Assembly: GCF_000698145.1 (NCBI RefSeq)
Contig: NZ_BAXB01000015.1
Location: forward strand, 1 to 64,000
Length of the DNA: 64,000 nt
Direction: 5' to 3'
Source: Geomicrobium sp. JCM 19039
GTDB taxonomy: Bacteria; Bacillota; Bacilli; Bacillales; Marinococcaceae
Positions 41,143 to 50,992 of the stretch are shown piece by piece. Below the pieces are notes generated by a model that was given only the letters and a program-made list of their open reading frames with translations, had not been told where the DNA came from and ran no database searches. Every line of letters starts with the position of its first letter. Position 1 is the first letter of the stretch. The position numbers were made by a program, and so were the translations under genes.

Positions 41143-41551
41143 TCACATTACATTTTCAGTTAGTCATCTAAAGAAATCGATCGAATTTTATGAAACGGCA
41201 CTTGATGCAAAGATTCTTGTAGAAGGGGAACGGATGGCCTATTTTGATTTAGCAGGAGTTTGGCTTGCGTTAAATGTTCAGACTGACATTCCAAGAAACG
41301 AAATTTCACATTCATATACACATATGGCATTCACCGTCACACCTGAAGAACTCCAGATGAAAAAGGAGAACTTTACAAAGGTCGGAATTTCATATGACGA
41401 AGGTAGAGATCGGGATAAAGGACGTGAAGGACACTCCATCTACTTCTCTGACCCAGATGGTCATCGGTTTGAACTTCATACAGGTAGTAGAGATCAGCGA
41501 ATTGAATATTATAAGGAAGAAAAGAAACCGATGCGTTTTTATGAAGAGTAA
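41132..41551 (+). CDS. fosB: Metallothiol transferase FosB (fosfomycin resistance)
   Basis: 139 residues, glyoxalase-fold metal enzyme that opens the fosfomycin epoxide with bacillithiol. Metal ligands are visible: His in MEINHITF, His in SYTHMAF and Glu in HRFELHTG; the YFDLAGVWLALN and IPRNEI segments are characteristic of Bacillus FosB. Length matches. It overlaps the MFS gene by 11 bases and the next gene by 1, and has GAAAGGGG upstream. Presence of FosB suggests a bacillithiol-making Firmicute. Confidence 0.9.
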   Translation: MEINHITFSVSHLKKSIEFYETALDAKILVEGERMAYFDLAGVWLALNVQTDIPRNEISHSYTHMAFTVTPEELQMKKENFTKVGISYDEGRDRDKGREGHSIYFSDPDGHRFELHTGSRDQRIEYYKEEKKPMRFYEE

Positions 41552-42638
41552 TGACAATTAATGACGTGATCTTCATCGTACTTCTCTGCTCATTTATTGT
41601 GGCAGCTGTAGACTACTTACTCGGTTCAAAACTAGGGCTTGGGCATAAGTTTCATGAGGCATTTCAATTGCTCGGCGCTTTGATGATCATTATTGTTGGC
41701 ATCACTACGATAGCGCCCATCATTGCCACGTCGCTTCAATCAATTGCGGACCCACTGTATGGATTCACAGGTATTGAACCGGCGGCAGTGATTAATACGT
41801 TTATCGCCATTGATATGGGTGGTTATGCGTTAGCGAGGCACTTCACTACAATGAGGATGCGAAGGTTTTCGCATGGGCGCTTATTGGAACGATGTATGGC
41901 CCAACCATTGCATTTACAGTGCCTGTTGCACTCGGAATCATTGAAAAGCAAGACACCCCGCACTTTATTCGAGGTATACTTATTGGCATTATGTTTGCTC
42001 CTATTGGGTGTCTAGCAGGTGGTTGGGTGGCTGGGTTTTCTACAGGCATGATGCTCAACAATCTAATCCCAGCGATCGGGTTATCTGTACTTATACTTTT
42101 AGGTTTGATGTTCAAAGCTTCATTGGTGATCATTCTCTTTACGATGATTGGAAAAGCCGTTACGGTTGTTGCAGTCATTGGGTTGATGCTACTCGCCACC
42201 GATACATTGTTCGTCATGGTCCCAAATATCGCACCGTTACAAGAAGGAATGGGGATTTTAGGACAGATTGTCATTGTATTGGCTGGCGCTATGCCACTCG
42301 TATATGTGATTTCAAAGGTGTTAGAAAAACCTCTGCAAACGGTGGGGGCGAAGGTTAACTTGAACAAAGAAAGCAGTGCGGGACTGCTCGTATCTTTAGC
42401 ACATGCAATTCCGGCATTGGCGATTTATAAGCATATGAATGAACGGGGAAAGGTTATTGTTGCCGCTTTTTGTGTGGCTGGGGCGTTTGTATTTGGTGGC
42501 CATCTAGGGTTTGTCGCAGGGGTGAGCCCTGAACATATGACAGCGATGATGATTGGCAAAGGAACGGCAGGTTTATTGGCCGTCGCTGGTGCATTGTATG
42601 CCACACGCCATATGAGCCAAACATTGCCCGGGAAATAA
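41551..42638 (+). CDS. eutH: EutH-type ethanolamine transporter, frameshifted
   Basis: About 362 residues with ten or so hydrophobic segments. FIAIDMGGYALA in the first part and IIEKQDTPHFIRGILIGI and FVFGGHLGFVAGVSPEHM in the second are EutH marks. The break near 41851 (ACAATGAG) is repaired by one A. No other ethanolamine utilisation gene is in view, and the gene directly follows fosB with an ATGA-like overlap, so it is an orphan placed among resistance genes. Confidence 0.82.
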
Positions 42639-42658
42639 TAGTGTATGAGGTGATTCGT

Positions 42659-43426
42659 GTGAGAGAACATCCATTGCCGACGTCAATTCAAGAAAAAGAG
42701 CAGTTTTACGCTTCGGTAGCAAAGCAATTGCTTTCAGAATTTGCGGGAGAGATCGTCGCGATTGGGTTGTATGGTTCGATGGCTACAGGCTCGGTTAGCC
42801 GTTATTCAGATATCGAAATGCATGTGATTATTACTGACAACTGTACGTTAAAAGAGCATGAATTCGTTTATCCTCCGTTTAAACTTGAGTTGTCTGTAGC
42901 AACTGAGCAACAGTTTCTAGAAGGAGCAACTAAGGTTGATGACAGTTGGGCAATCCGAACTGGCATATATATGAACATCCTTCCACTTCACGACCCAAGT
43001 GAGCTGTTTAAACGAGCTCGCGAGTTGCCACTTCTTATTGACGAACAAGACATCCGAGCGACGATGCGAATTTTTATGATTTGGGAGCCGTATGAAACAA
43101 TGGGTAAAATTCGCGGCAACATGGAGATGGAAAACTTTCGTTATTTACCAATGGGTGCATATGACTTGGTTTGGCAAACAGCGAAACTCATAGGGCTGTG
43201 GAACCGGATTTGGTATAGCACGCGTGCGAAAACGTTTCAAGAAGCACTTGCCGCAGATTCGATACCTGCCGGGTTTGAACCATTAGCTTCTCGCGTTCTA
43301 ACAGGCAAATTAGAGGACACAAAAGCTGTTTATGCATGCTGTGAGGCGTTATGGGAAGGATTAAACATCTGGTATGAGCAGTTAGGTATACCGTATATGG
43401 AACGAGAAATGCCGCAGTTTAAATAA
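42659..43426 (+). CDS. ANT(4')-like aminoglycoside/kanamycin nucleotidyltransferase
   Basis: About 255 residues. The nucleotidyltransferase core reads AIGLYGSMATGS with YSDIEMHV downstream (the two metal-binding acids), followed by a C-terminal domain like that of kanamycin nucleotidyltransferase (LIGLWNRIWYSTRA, LPSGF-like IPAGFEPL, EREMPQF). It would adenylylate the 4' hydroxyl of aminoglycosides if active. GTG at 42659 is chosen because GAGGTG lies 6 bases before it; the GTG at 42641 has no site. Similarity to ANT(4') is clear in motif order but not close, so the substrate may differ. Confidence 0.75.
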   Translation: MREHPLPTSIQEKEQFYASVAKQLLSEFAGEIVAIGLYGSMATGSVSRYSDIEMHVIITDNCTLKEHEFVYPPFKLELSVATEQQFLEGATKVDDSWAIRTGIYMNILPLHDPSELFKRARELPLLIDEQDIRATMRIFMIWEPYETMGKIRGNMEMENFRYLPMGAYDLVWQTAKLIGLWNRIWYSTRAKTFQEALAADSIPAGFEPLASRVLTGKLEDTKAVYACCEALWEGLNIWYEQLGIPYMEREMPQFK

Positions 43427-43492
43427 CAAATGGAAGTTGCAATTCAGGGTGTGGTCGTGTAGAGTGCGCAATAGAAAAAATGGAGGGTTCGC

Positions 43493-43792
43493 ATGCACTG
43501 GATAACAATCTTGCAAATCGTAGCAGCGCTGGCGGTGACAGCACTAGGCTCGTGGCTTTTTTATCGAAAGTTCAAAGATCTTTACATTGTTCCTGGCATC
43601 ATGATGATGGTGTGGTTTTTAATTGGCGGTGGGATGTATATTGCATTCATGCTGTTAAGTGATGCGACATGGTTACTTTTCGTGTTCCCTACGCTTATAT
43701 TTGGGATGATCGTATGTGCGGCTCTCATGATCATTAGTTTAGTTGTCTCACTCGTTGTACGTATACGAAAGATTAAAGAAAGAACGTCTTAA
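43493..43792 (+). CDS. Hypothetical three-helix membrane protein
   Basis: 99 residues with three hydrophobic segments and a basic tail. ATGGAGGG precedes the ATG. No family recognised. A strong terminator follows, so it closes the rightward unit. Confidence 0.6.
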   Translation: MHWITILQIVAALAVTALGSWLFYRKFKDLYIVPGIMMMVWFLIGGGMYIAFMLLSDATWLLFVFPTLIFGMIVCAALMIISLVVSLVVRIRKIKERTS

Positions 43793-43794
43793 TC

Positions 43795-43835
43795 ATAACC
43801 GTCAGATCAATTGGGCGTATTGATCTGACGGTTAT
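43795..43835. terminator. Bidirectional terminator
   Basis: ATAACCGTCAGATCAAT and its perfect complement ATTGATCTGACGGTTAT form a 17-bp stem around TGGGCGT, with TCTTTT on the plus side. It separates the rightward and leftward convergent units. Confidence 0.85.
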
Positions 43836-44188
43836 CTTTTGCGGTTTAGTTGTGATTGCAAATTTTTAATCTTCCAGTTTACGTGATTGAGCTCTGTACG
43901 GAGTTGCTCAAGTTTGTTTTCTAGATGTTCCGGTGCGATTTGCCCATCTCGTAGCAGAAGTGAGTTTTCAGCCACTTGTGATTGAAAGGCAAAGCCGGTT
44001 GCCGCCTCTGTAGCTTCTGTGTTTTCTGTACGGGCAGCCACTTCACGAGCAATTTGTACACCGATAAGGCCGAGAAATGAGGACGTGGTATTCAGAATTG
44101 ACCCAAAGTAAATCAAGTCCTCCGATATTTGAATGAGCTCGGCATCTCGGCTTGATTGCCCTTTTTTATTTTGTTGATTTTTGCTCAT
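43832..44188 (-). CDS. Hypothetical protein
   Basis: 118 residues: charged, low-complexity start (KNQQNKKGQ), a hydrophobic middle (about 33-50), and a coiled-coil-like end (HLENKLEQLRTELNHVNWKIKNLQSQL). No family recognised. It lies downstream of the MFS gene on the same strand. Confidence 0.55.
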   Translation of the reverse strand: MSKNQQNKKGQSSRDAELIQISEDLIYFGSILNTTSSFLGLIGVQIAREVAARTENTEATEAATGFAFQSQVAENSLLLRDGQIAPEHLENKLEQLRTELNHVNWKIKNLQSQLNRKR

Positions 44189-44254
44189 TCGACCACCTCA
44201 CGTTTCTAGTTATTATTGTATGAGAAAGGTGGGCGGTCTGTGCACTGGATACGG

Positions 44255-45410
44255 TTAAATCGTTTTTCCTTGGATAGCAGGTTGTTTGAACGAATAAAGC
44301 GCAAACCCAAGCGCTAAAATGACGAGTACACTGCCTGCAAGTGGAGTGGCTGTTACCGACCAGCCATTCACAACAAGACCTCCTACACCAGAACCGATCG
44401 CAATTCCAAACTGCAATGCCGATGTGTTCACACTTTGTTGAATGTCTGAAGTATCGGGAGCCGTTTTGATGAGATAGCCTTGTTGAGCTGGAGCAATGGA
44501 CCAACTGAGCATGCCCCATATCACGACGAATATAGCGAATAGTACTAATGAATTGACGGCGAATGGCATGGTGGCTAATACGATAAAGAAAAGAACGGTG
44601 AAGATGAGCACCGTTTTTTCCGGACCGATTTTGTCGGTGACGAATCCACCGATGCCCCCTCCGCTCACGCTGAGATGCCAAACACGAAGAATGCAACACT
44701 AACCCAAAAAGGTTCAGGTTCATCGTCACATTGAGAAACTCTGCAAAATACGCATAAAACGTATAGTGTCCGGCTAACACAAGCAATGTGACAAGATGTG
44801 CTGATGACAGTTTCGTGTGCCGTAAGGAACGCACTTGCTCTCGAACGGTGCTTACTTGTTCTGGTTGAATGGCGTCAAGAAACTTCATAATAACGAGCCC
44901 TGCAACAAGTGTTAGTAGAGCAATAATTAGAAAGAGGATGCGCCAACCATAAGCTTCACCTATGACGACACCTAACGGGACACCGAGCACTAATGCAGAA
45001 CTAACTCCCATCGTAATAATTCCAATCGCTCTAGACTTATACTCTGGTTTTACAATTTTCGGAGCAATCGTGAGCGACAATACGATAATGAGCGAGGCGC
45101 TCATCGCCGTAATTACACGAAAGATCACGAGCACGGCATACGTCGGGCTTAAGAAGGCACCGATGTTACTTACGAAGAATACACCAAGAGAAATTAAGTA
45201 TAACCGTTTGCGCTCGAACCGACTCGTTAACGAGAGAAGCACAGGGCCAGAAACGGCAAAAACGAGTGCGAAAATCGTAATGAGCTGTCCAGCAGCGCCG
45301 ACAGATACGCCAAGATCTTCAGAAATTATCGGCAGAATTCCGCCGATAATTAATTCCACCATACCGACAACAAAGGCAGAAACAGCCAATACATATACTT
45401 TAAAATTCAT
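44255..45410 (-). CDS. MFS transporter, DHA1/AraJ type, two frameshifts
   Basis: About 385 residues with twelve hydrophobic segments. VGMVELIIGGILPIISEDLG and GVPLGVVIGEAYGWRILF mark the DHA1 group of drug or sugar exporters. Breaks near 44694 (T-run) and 44667 (single G) are each repaired by one base. The convergent terminator at 45531 isolates it from the next gene. Substrate unknown. Confidence 0.8.
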
Positions 45411-45530
45411 ATAAAAGCCCTTCTTTTTTGCGAAAATTAATCCAACTTTCTCATTCTAACGCAAAACATTTTCAGATTCAAAAAGAATCACAAACCGTCA
45501 ATGTTTGCGCAGGCAATTTCCTTTCGATAA

Positions 45531-45579
45531 AAAAGGCTGTTCCTAAAAGCCGGTCAACCGACTTCTAGGAACAGCCTTT
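45531..45579. terminator. Terminator between YuiF-like and MFS genes
   Basis: AAAGGCTGTTCCTA pairs with TAGGAACAGCCTTT, and inside it AGCCGGT pairs with ACCGACT, a long stem with T- and A-runs on its ends. On the minus strand it ends the YuiF-like gene. Confidence 0.85.
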
Positions 45580-45586
45580 ATACGTT

Positions 45587-46916
45587 CTATAAGATGACAG
45601 CAGCGAGCCAACCGAAACTGACAAGGGGAATGTTGAAGTGTAAAAATGTCGGTACACACGTATCCCAAATGTGGTTGTGCTGGCCGTCCGCATTAAGACC
45701 TGCAGTAGGCCCTAATGTACTGTCCGATGCCGGTGCACCTGCATCACCAATAGCACCAGCTGTTCCGATTAATGCAATCGTGGCAAGGGGGCTAAAGCCC
45801 ATCGCTGCACAAATAGGTACGAACAAAGCAGCGATAATCGGCACGGTCGCAAAAGAAGAACCGATGCCCATCGTGATGAGAAGCCCGACGAGAATCATGA
45901 TGATGGCAGCTAGCCCTTGGCTGTCTCCCATCCAAGCTGTAGAAGCATCGACGATCTGCTCCACATGCCCCGTTTCTCGAATAACTTCAGCAAACCCAGC
46001 GGCGGCAATCATAACAAAGGAGATAAATGCCATCATTTTCATACCATCAGTTAAAAGTGCATCTGATTCTTTAAATCGAACGTTTCTGCTAAACACAAGA
46101 ATGATTAAACCTGCAAGTCCTGCAAAAATCATGGACCCGTAAATGATTTGAACAACAACCGTTGCAATGACGGCGAGTATGGCAAAAATGATGGAGTAAA
46201 CCGTGTAAGACACCGATTCGTTTGTGTGATCACTCTCGATAGGGATGTTTTCATACGTGCGTTGCTTACGATACGTAATAAAAACAGCAACAAGTAGTCC
46301 AAGGAACATTCCGGCTGTCGGTAAGAGCATTGCAAACGACATTGATGAGCCGGCAGTCCATCCCGTTCAACGTCATATTTTCCAGAACAATATTATGGAA
46401 TAGTGCCCCGAATCCAAACGGTAAGAGCATGTATGGCGCCTTTAGACCAAACGTCATAATTGACGCAACCGCTCGGCGGTCAATCAAAAGCTCATTTAAC
46501 ACTTGTAAAATTGGCGGAATGAGGATCGGAATAAAAGCAATATGAATGGGGATAACATTTTGTGACATACAAGAGATTAAAAAGATGACGAAAAGAATGA
46601 GCACTTTCGGCAATGTTTTTGACCGCGATTCTCCTTTTCTACCAATGAGACGAACAGCCCCATCGACGAGCAACTGTGGCAGTCCCGTTCTAGTGAGCGC
46701 CACTGCGAAGGCGCCGAGAACGGCATAACTAAGAGCGATGTCCGCATTTTCACCAAGCCCGTTGGTAAAGGTTGAGATCGTTCCTTCCATGCCTAGACCA
46801 CCAAGAAGTCCACCAGCCAATGCACCGATAATGAGGGCAATGACCACATGTACACGCATAAGGCTTAGAATAATCATAAGTAAAACAGCAATAATAACCG
46901 CATTCATGAGAATCAC
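45587..46916 (-). CDS. YuiF-like Na+/H+ antiporter family membrane protein, frameshifted
   Basis: About 442 residues with eleven or so hydrophobic segments. SCMSQNVIPIHIAFIPIL in the first part and GDAGAPASDSTLGPTAGLNA near the end are marks of the Na_H_antiport_2/YuiF family, thought to move sodium or amino acids across the membrane. The break near 46356 is a net gain of one base (ATGGACT, possibly an extra G). The gene stands alone between a terminator and an inverted repeat (TTTAGTTC/GAACTAAA, 46928-46957). Confidence 0.8.
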
Positions 46917-46927
46917 CCTTTAATTAC

Positions 46928-46957
46928 TTTAGTTCGATAAATCACTAATGAACTAAA
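46928..46957. promoter_or_regulatory. Inverted repeat upstream of YuiF-like gene
   Basis: TTTAGTTC (46928-46935) and GAACTAAA (46950-46957) form an 8-bp inverted repeat 12 bases before the start codon. It may be an operator; no T-run suggests termination. Confidence 0.35.
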
Positions 46958-47005
46958 ATGTAATCTATCATTTCATAGCAAGACTGTCAACCGAGTATGC
47001 TTTGT

Positions 47006-47874
47006 TCAGACAGAATAGTTTGAATGAATTCGCTTCTGTATTTTTTTTCGTTTCACGTATGTGCCACCAGACACTTCACGAACGTGATGGACGACGATGA
47101 ATGCGTTAGTGTCAATTTTTTCAACGATCTTTTTTAGATAGAACAATTGTGGAGTCGGTACGATGATGTACATCACATTTCGCTCTTGTTGTGTATAAAT
47201 GCCGTGCCCTTTAAAAACGGTAGCACTTGCTGTCATTTTTTGAACGACTTCTTCAGCAATTTCTGGTGCTTTGTTGGAGACAATATTCACTGCCCGTCTC
47301 GTATTGACTCCTTCTAAAACAAAATCAGTCGCTTTCTTTCCGATAAAAAGCGCAATGATGGTGTACATCGTATACACAGGTCCAATAATAAAAACTCCGC
47401 TCAGGACGATCATGAGTCTAGAATAAAGTTCGTAGCCGTAAGATCAAAACCGAAACGAAAATTCAGCATTCTCGCAATAATCGATGTACCACCCATGGAA
47501 CTACGTGCTCGGAAAATAAGTCCAAATCCAGCACCTGTAAAGATCCCTGCAAAGATTGCAGCAAGTAGAGGGTCGTTAATTGGAGATCCTACATCTTCTG
47601 TGAGAAAGATAAACAAGGAAAGTAGTGGGATGTTCACGAGCGATAACATCACCATACGCCGTGGAAGAAAACGATAACCGATAGCCAGAAGAATGCCATT
47701 TACAATGAATGTTACGAGTGCAGGTGATAAATTGATTCCATAATAGAGTAGTAATGAAAGTCCAGCAACTCCTCCTTCGGCAAGTTGGTTTGGCATTGAT
47801 AATAGTGTGATGGACATGGCAAATAATAAGGTGCCCATCGCCATCACGATAAAATCTTTAATCGTATTCACCAT
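47006..47874 (-). CDS. YitT family membrane protein with DUF2179, frameshifted
   Basis: About 289 residues: five hydrophobic segments (DUF161) and a soluble C-terminal DUF2179 domain (GHGIYTQQERNVMYIIV and HHVREVSGGTYVKRKK). The break near 47415 (CTAGACTCATG) is repaired by one base. ATG at 47874 follows GGAGGTGAG; the upstream ATG at 47886 is the AUG before that site. Function unknown; paralogues such as YitT, YqfU and YpjC are common in Bacillus. Confidence 0.82.
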
Positions 47875-47974
47875 TCTCACCTCCATTAATCATGATCATC
47901 ATAACACTTCCACTGTGACAATATTCGTACATTTCTTTATTATGGAAAATAAGATGAAGAGAGGAGTGTATCGT

Positions 47975-48955
47975 ATGAAAGCAGTCGGATTTTATCATGA
48001 TGGAAACTTGGAAGATGTTACGGTTCAACAACCTGAACCTACGGAGCGTCAATTGCTCGTAAAAATCAAAGCGGTATCCGTGAACCCCGTTGACACGAAA
48101 CAATTTACGGCTGGTGTTGGTCAGTTTGAAGAGCCACGAATTCTTGGTTATGATGCTGCTGGTGTCGTTGAACGAGTCGGCGATGGGGTCAAACAATTTC
48201 AAGAAGGCGATGATGTTTACTATGCCGGTGATGTCACAAAACTTGGCACGAATAGTGAGTATCATCTCGTAGATGAGCGTATTGTGGCGAAGAAACCACG
48301 ATCGTTATCTTTTTCCGAGTCAGCTGCAGTGCCATTAACAACAATTACTGCTTGGGAAGCTTTATTTGATCGAATGGGTGTTAAGAAACAGCGAGAAGAA
48401 AACGCAGGGAAAAGGTTGTTAATTGTCGGTGCAGCCGGAGGCGTAGGGTCAATGGCGATTCAGATTGCGAAATGGGTTGGCCTTAGCGTTACGGCGACAG
48501 CGTCGCGTAAAGAAACGAAAGAGTGGGTGCACGCATTAGGTGCAGACCACGTGATTGATCATAGAGACATATTAGCTGATGGACAAGATTTGTACTCGTA
48601 TGTCTTGTGTTGCACTCATCTATCTGACTACTGGGAAAGCATTGCAGCTGCTTGTGCGCCGCAAGGAAACATTTGCAGCATTGTCGCTGAAGAGCCGTTG
48701 GACCTTTCACTACTGAAAACAAAAAGCATCACGTTTAGTTATGAGTTCATGTTTACTCGCTCAATGTATGAAACGGATGACCAAATTGCACAGCATGAAT
48801 TATTAACAGAAGCTGCTCGGCTGTTCGACCAAGGTGTGCTAAAATCTACGGTTCAAGACGTATACTCACCGATTAATGCGAAGAATTTAACACATGCCCA
48901 TGAGAAGCTGAAAAGCGGGCGTGTGATTGGCAAAATTGTCGTCGAGTCTTTCTAA
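47975..48955 (+). CDS. Zinc-type alcohol dehydrogenase-like / quinone oxidoreductase (MDR family)
   Basis: 326 residues of the medium-chain dehydrogenase/reductase fold without the catalytic zinc cysteines. VNPVDTKQF, GYDAAGVVERVG and the NADPH loop IVGAAGGVGSMAIQIAK are typical of the ZADH1/quinone oxidoreductase subgroup. Start chosen for AAGAGGAGTG upstream. It faces the GNAT gene at 48952, whose stop overlaps its own by four bases. Confidence 0.85.
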   Translation: MKAVGFYHDGNLEDVTVQQPEPTERQLLVKIKAVSVNPVDTKQFTAGVGQFEEPRILGYDAAGVVERVGDGVKQFQEGDDVYYAGDVTKLGTNSEYHLVDERIVAKKPRSLSFSESAAVPLTTITAWEALFDRMGVKKQREENAGKRLLIVGAAGGVGSMAIQIAKWVGLSVTATASRKETKEWVHALGADHVIDHRDILADGQDLYSYVLCCTHLSDYWESIAAACAPQGNICSIVAEEPLDLSLLKTKSITFSYEFMFTRSMYETDDQIAQHELLTEAARLFDQGVLKSTVQDVYSPINAKNLTHAHEKLKSGRVIGKIVVESF

Positions 48956-49734
48956 CGCTTTCGCCAAATTGCACGCATATATCCAATCAGAAACCCTGAT
49001 TTCATTAGATTCGACATGCTTTGACTCTGAAAAGACGCTTGGGCAATGGCAAGTGAACAACTTGCCTGAGCGCTTTTTAGGATTCTCGTGTGAATTAAGT
49101 TTTGATGATGCCCTTTTCCACGCTTTTTAGGGAGTGTGCCCGCTCCGGTAAGGTTGGCCACATCTCCATCGATGTGAAGAACGCCAAAACTATCGTCGCG
49201 ATGATAATAAAACCAATTAGGATCGTCCATTAACTGCTCGTTATTTAACCCAATCGTTTCTGAAAAGGATGAAGGCATGGCAAAAGCACCAGCGTACAGT
49301 TCCCCGAAATACGATGAATCGTTACCGTTTAATTGGGTCGACAACTCATTATGAGAAATGCTCGTGTCGGGGTTAATCGGCTTAAAAAGGCAAACATGGA
49401 ACCCCGCTTGATAAAATCCATATTCTGACAAACCACGTAGCAACGGTTCAATGTTTGTCGTTGGAGAGATGTCAAACGTGGGTGTGCTTTTGTGCTGTTT
49501 GTAAAAGTCAATAATATCAGGTAACAACGGCAAATGACTTGGGGTTAGAAGCCGTACAGTATTTAGTGAAGGGCCTGGAATCTTTTTTACAACGAAAGCC
49601 TTTGCGCCCTCAAACGCCCCGATTTCTACACCCATCGGGTTACCTGGCTGTTCCATATATGACTGCAGACGCTGTTGAAGCGTATACGATTCAGCGGCTT
49701 CCATTTTTTTGATGAGCTGTGAGTTTACGAGCAA
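48952..49734 (-). CDS. GNAT family N-acetyltransferase (two-domain)
   Basis: About 260 residues. The C-terminal half carries the acetyl-CoA loop in GTLPKKRGKGHHQNLIHTRI followed by a strand-helix pair ending MKSGFLIGYMRAIW; the N-terminal half is a second, degenerate fold. A TTG at 49734 behind AAAGGGGCGAG is a better start than the ATG at 49770, which has no site. Substrate unknown. Confidence 0.7.
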   Translation of the reverse strand: MLVNSQLIKKMEAAESYTLQQRLQSYMEQPGNPMGVEIGAFEGAKAFVVKKIPGPSLNTVRLLTPSHLPLLPDIIDFYKQHKSTPTFDISPTTNIEPLLRGLSEYGFYQAGFHVCLFKPINPDTSISHNELSTQLNGNDSSYFGELYAGAFAMPSSFSETIGLNNEQLMDDPNWFYYHRDDSFGVLHIDGDVANLTGAGTLPKKRGKGHHQNLIHTRILKSAQASCSLAIAQASFQSQSMSNLMKSGFLIGYMRAIWRKR

Positions 49735-49775
49735 AAGTCTCGCCCCTTTCAAGGTTCTGCTATCTATCATTGTAC

Positions 49776-49803
49776 TTTACATTAAAGAACGATGTTGTAG
49801 AAT
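49776..49803 (+). promoter_or_regulatory. Sigma-A promoter of ctaB
   Basis: TTTACA (49776-49781), a 16-base spacer and TAGAAT (49798-49803). It would give a leader of about 150 bases before the ctaB start, with a terminator-like hairpin in it. Confidence 0.5.
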
Positions 49804-49848
49804 TTCTAGTGAGAGGGTACACTAAAATGAGCAATTTGGACTCGTTTG

Positions 49849-49899
49849 CCGCATCCACATATTGTTCACACGCTTATTTGTGGATTTGCGGTTTTTTTT
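49849..49899 (+). terminator. Terminator-like hairpin in the ctaB leader (possible attenuator)
   Basis: CCGCATCCACA pairs with TGTGGATTTGCGG (two-base bulge) and is followed by T8. The only gene upstream runs the other way, so on the plus strand this can only stop the ctaB leader transcript. An in-frame ATG at 49827 with GAGAGGG upstream reads through the hairpin into ctaB, so translation of a 44-codon lead could control termination. Confidence 0.5.
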
Positions 49900-49958
49900 G
49901 TGCGAATCATGGTAGACTATATAGAGATATCATCGGCGCCAGAGGAAAGAGGGGGACA

Positions 49959-50921
49959 ATGAGAAGTAATGTAAAAGTGGACAAAACAATGGATAAGGCA
50001 ACGACGGCCTCAACCGCATCTGCCTCCCTATCGGTTCCACGTCAAAGCATTTCAAAAGTCATCGCTGAGACGGTGAAAACAGGGATTGTTAAATCAAATT
50101 TGATTGCGATGTTTGCGGGTATAGCATTAGCTTTATATGCCAACCAAGTAAGTCCATTGCAAATGATCCCAGAAATTGTGTTTGCAACGATTGGATCAGC
50201 ATTTATTATCGGTGCTGCCGGCACGTTTAACAATGTATATGATCGAGATATTGATAGCATCATGGAACGTACGAAGAACCGTCCTACAGTGACGGGAGTC
50301 ATGCCTGTACGTACTGCACTTATATTTGGAACGACAATCGCTCTTTTAGGGCTACTCGCTTTATTCTTTGCATCACCACTCGCAGCATTATTCGGGTTTA
50401 TGGGTCTATTTCTATATGTTATCCCTTACACGATGTGGTCAAAGAGACGGTCGATTTATAATACTGAAATTGGGAGTATTTCAGGAGCAATGCCTCCACT
50501 TATCGGTTGGGCAGCCATTTCAACGGATATGCTCAGCGCGGGTGTACTTGGACTCTTTGTCGTAATGCTCTTATGGCAAATGCCGCATTTTTACGCAATT
50601 GCCATTCGTAAGCATGATGAATACAAAGCTGCCAAGGTGCCAATGCTTCCCGTTGTTAAAGGATTGAGACGCACATACGTGCAAACGAATGTATACTTAG
50701 TTGCACTTATTTTTGCCAGCTTTTTGTTTATGCCACTCAGTTTAGGGATTGTGCTCGTTGCACTCATCTTAGGAGTCGGCTGGTTGTTGCTTAGTATGAT
50801 CGGGTATCGGCGGATGGATCCCCAAAAATGGGCGAAATCCATGTTTATTTACTCTCTGAACCATATGAGTATTTTATTTGCAACGATTATCTTGTATTGC
50901 ATTGTTGCAACGGTATTTTAA
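49959..50921 (+). CDS. ctaB: Protoheme IX farnesyltransferase (heme O synthase)
   Basis: 320 residues with about nine hydrophobic segments; adds a farnesyl chain to heme B, giving heme O for terminal oxidases. The first prenyl-diphosphate motif is in NNVYDRDIDSIMERTKNRP and the second around HDEYKAAKVPMLPV, both with their aspartates. ATG 49959 follows AGAGGGGGA. A 20-bp stem terminator follows. ctaA is not in view. Confidence 0.9.
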   Translation: MRSNVKVDKTMDKATTASTASASLSVPRQSISKVIAETVKTGIVKSNLIAMFAGIALALYANQVSPLQMIPEIVFATIGSAFIIGAAGTFNNVYDRDIDSIMERTKNRPTVTGVMPVRTALIFGTTIALLGLLALFFASPLAALFGFMGLFLYVIPYTMWSKRRSIYNTEIGSISGAMPPLIGWAAISTDMLSAGVLGLFVVMLLWQMPHFYAIAIRKHDEYKAAKVPMLPVVKGLRRTYVQTNVYLVALIFASFLFMPLSLGIVLVALILGVGWLLLSMIGYRRMDPQKWAKSMFIYSLNHMSILFATIILYCIVATVF

Positions 50922-50924
50922 TGA

Positions 50925-50972
50925 AAAACAAGCTGCCATAAAAGAGCATCATCTTTTATGGCAGCTTGTTTA
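50925..50972. terminator. Terminator after ctaB
   Basis: AAACAAGCTGCCATAAAAGA and its perfect complement form a 20-bp stem with a GCATCA loop, with A- and T-rich ends. It can serve ctaB and the convergent GNAT gene. Confidence 0.88.
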
Positions 50973-50992
50973 ATACAATGAATTGTATTAAA

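Noticed and set aside
41551..43426. Ethanolamine utilisation operon or microcompartment
   Set aside because: Only EutH is present; no eutBC, shell protein or regulator is in the window.
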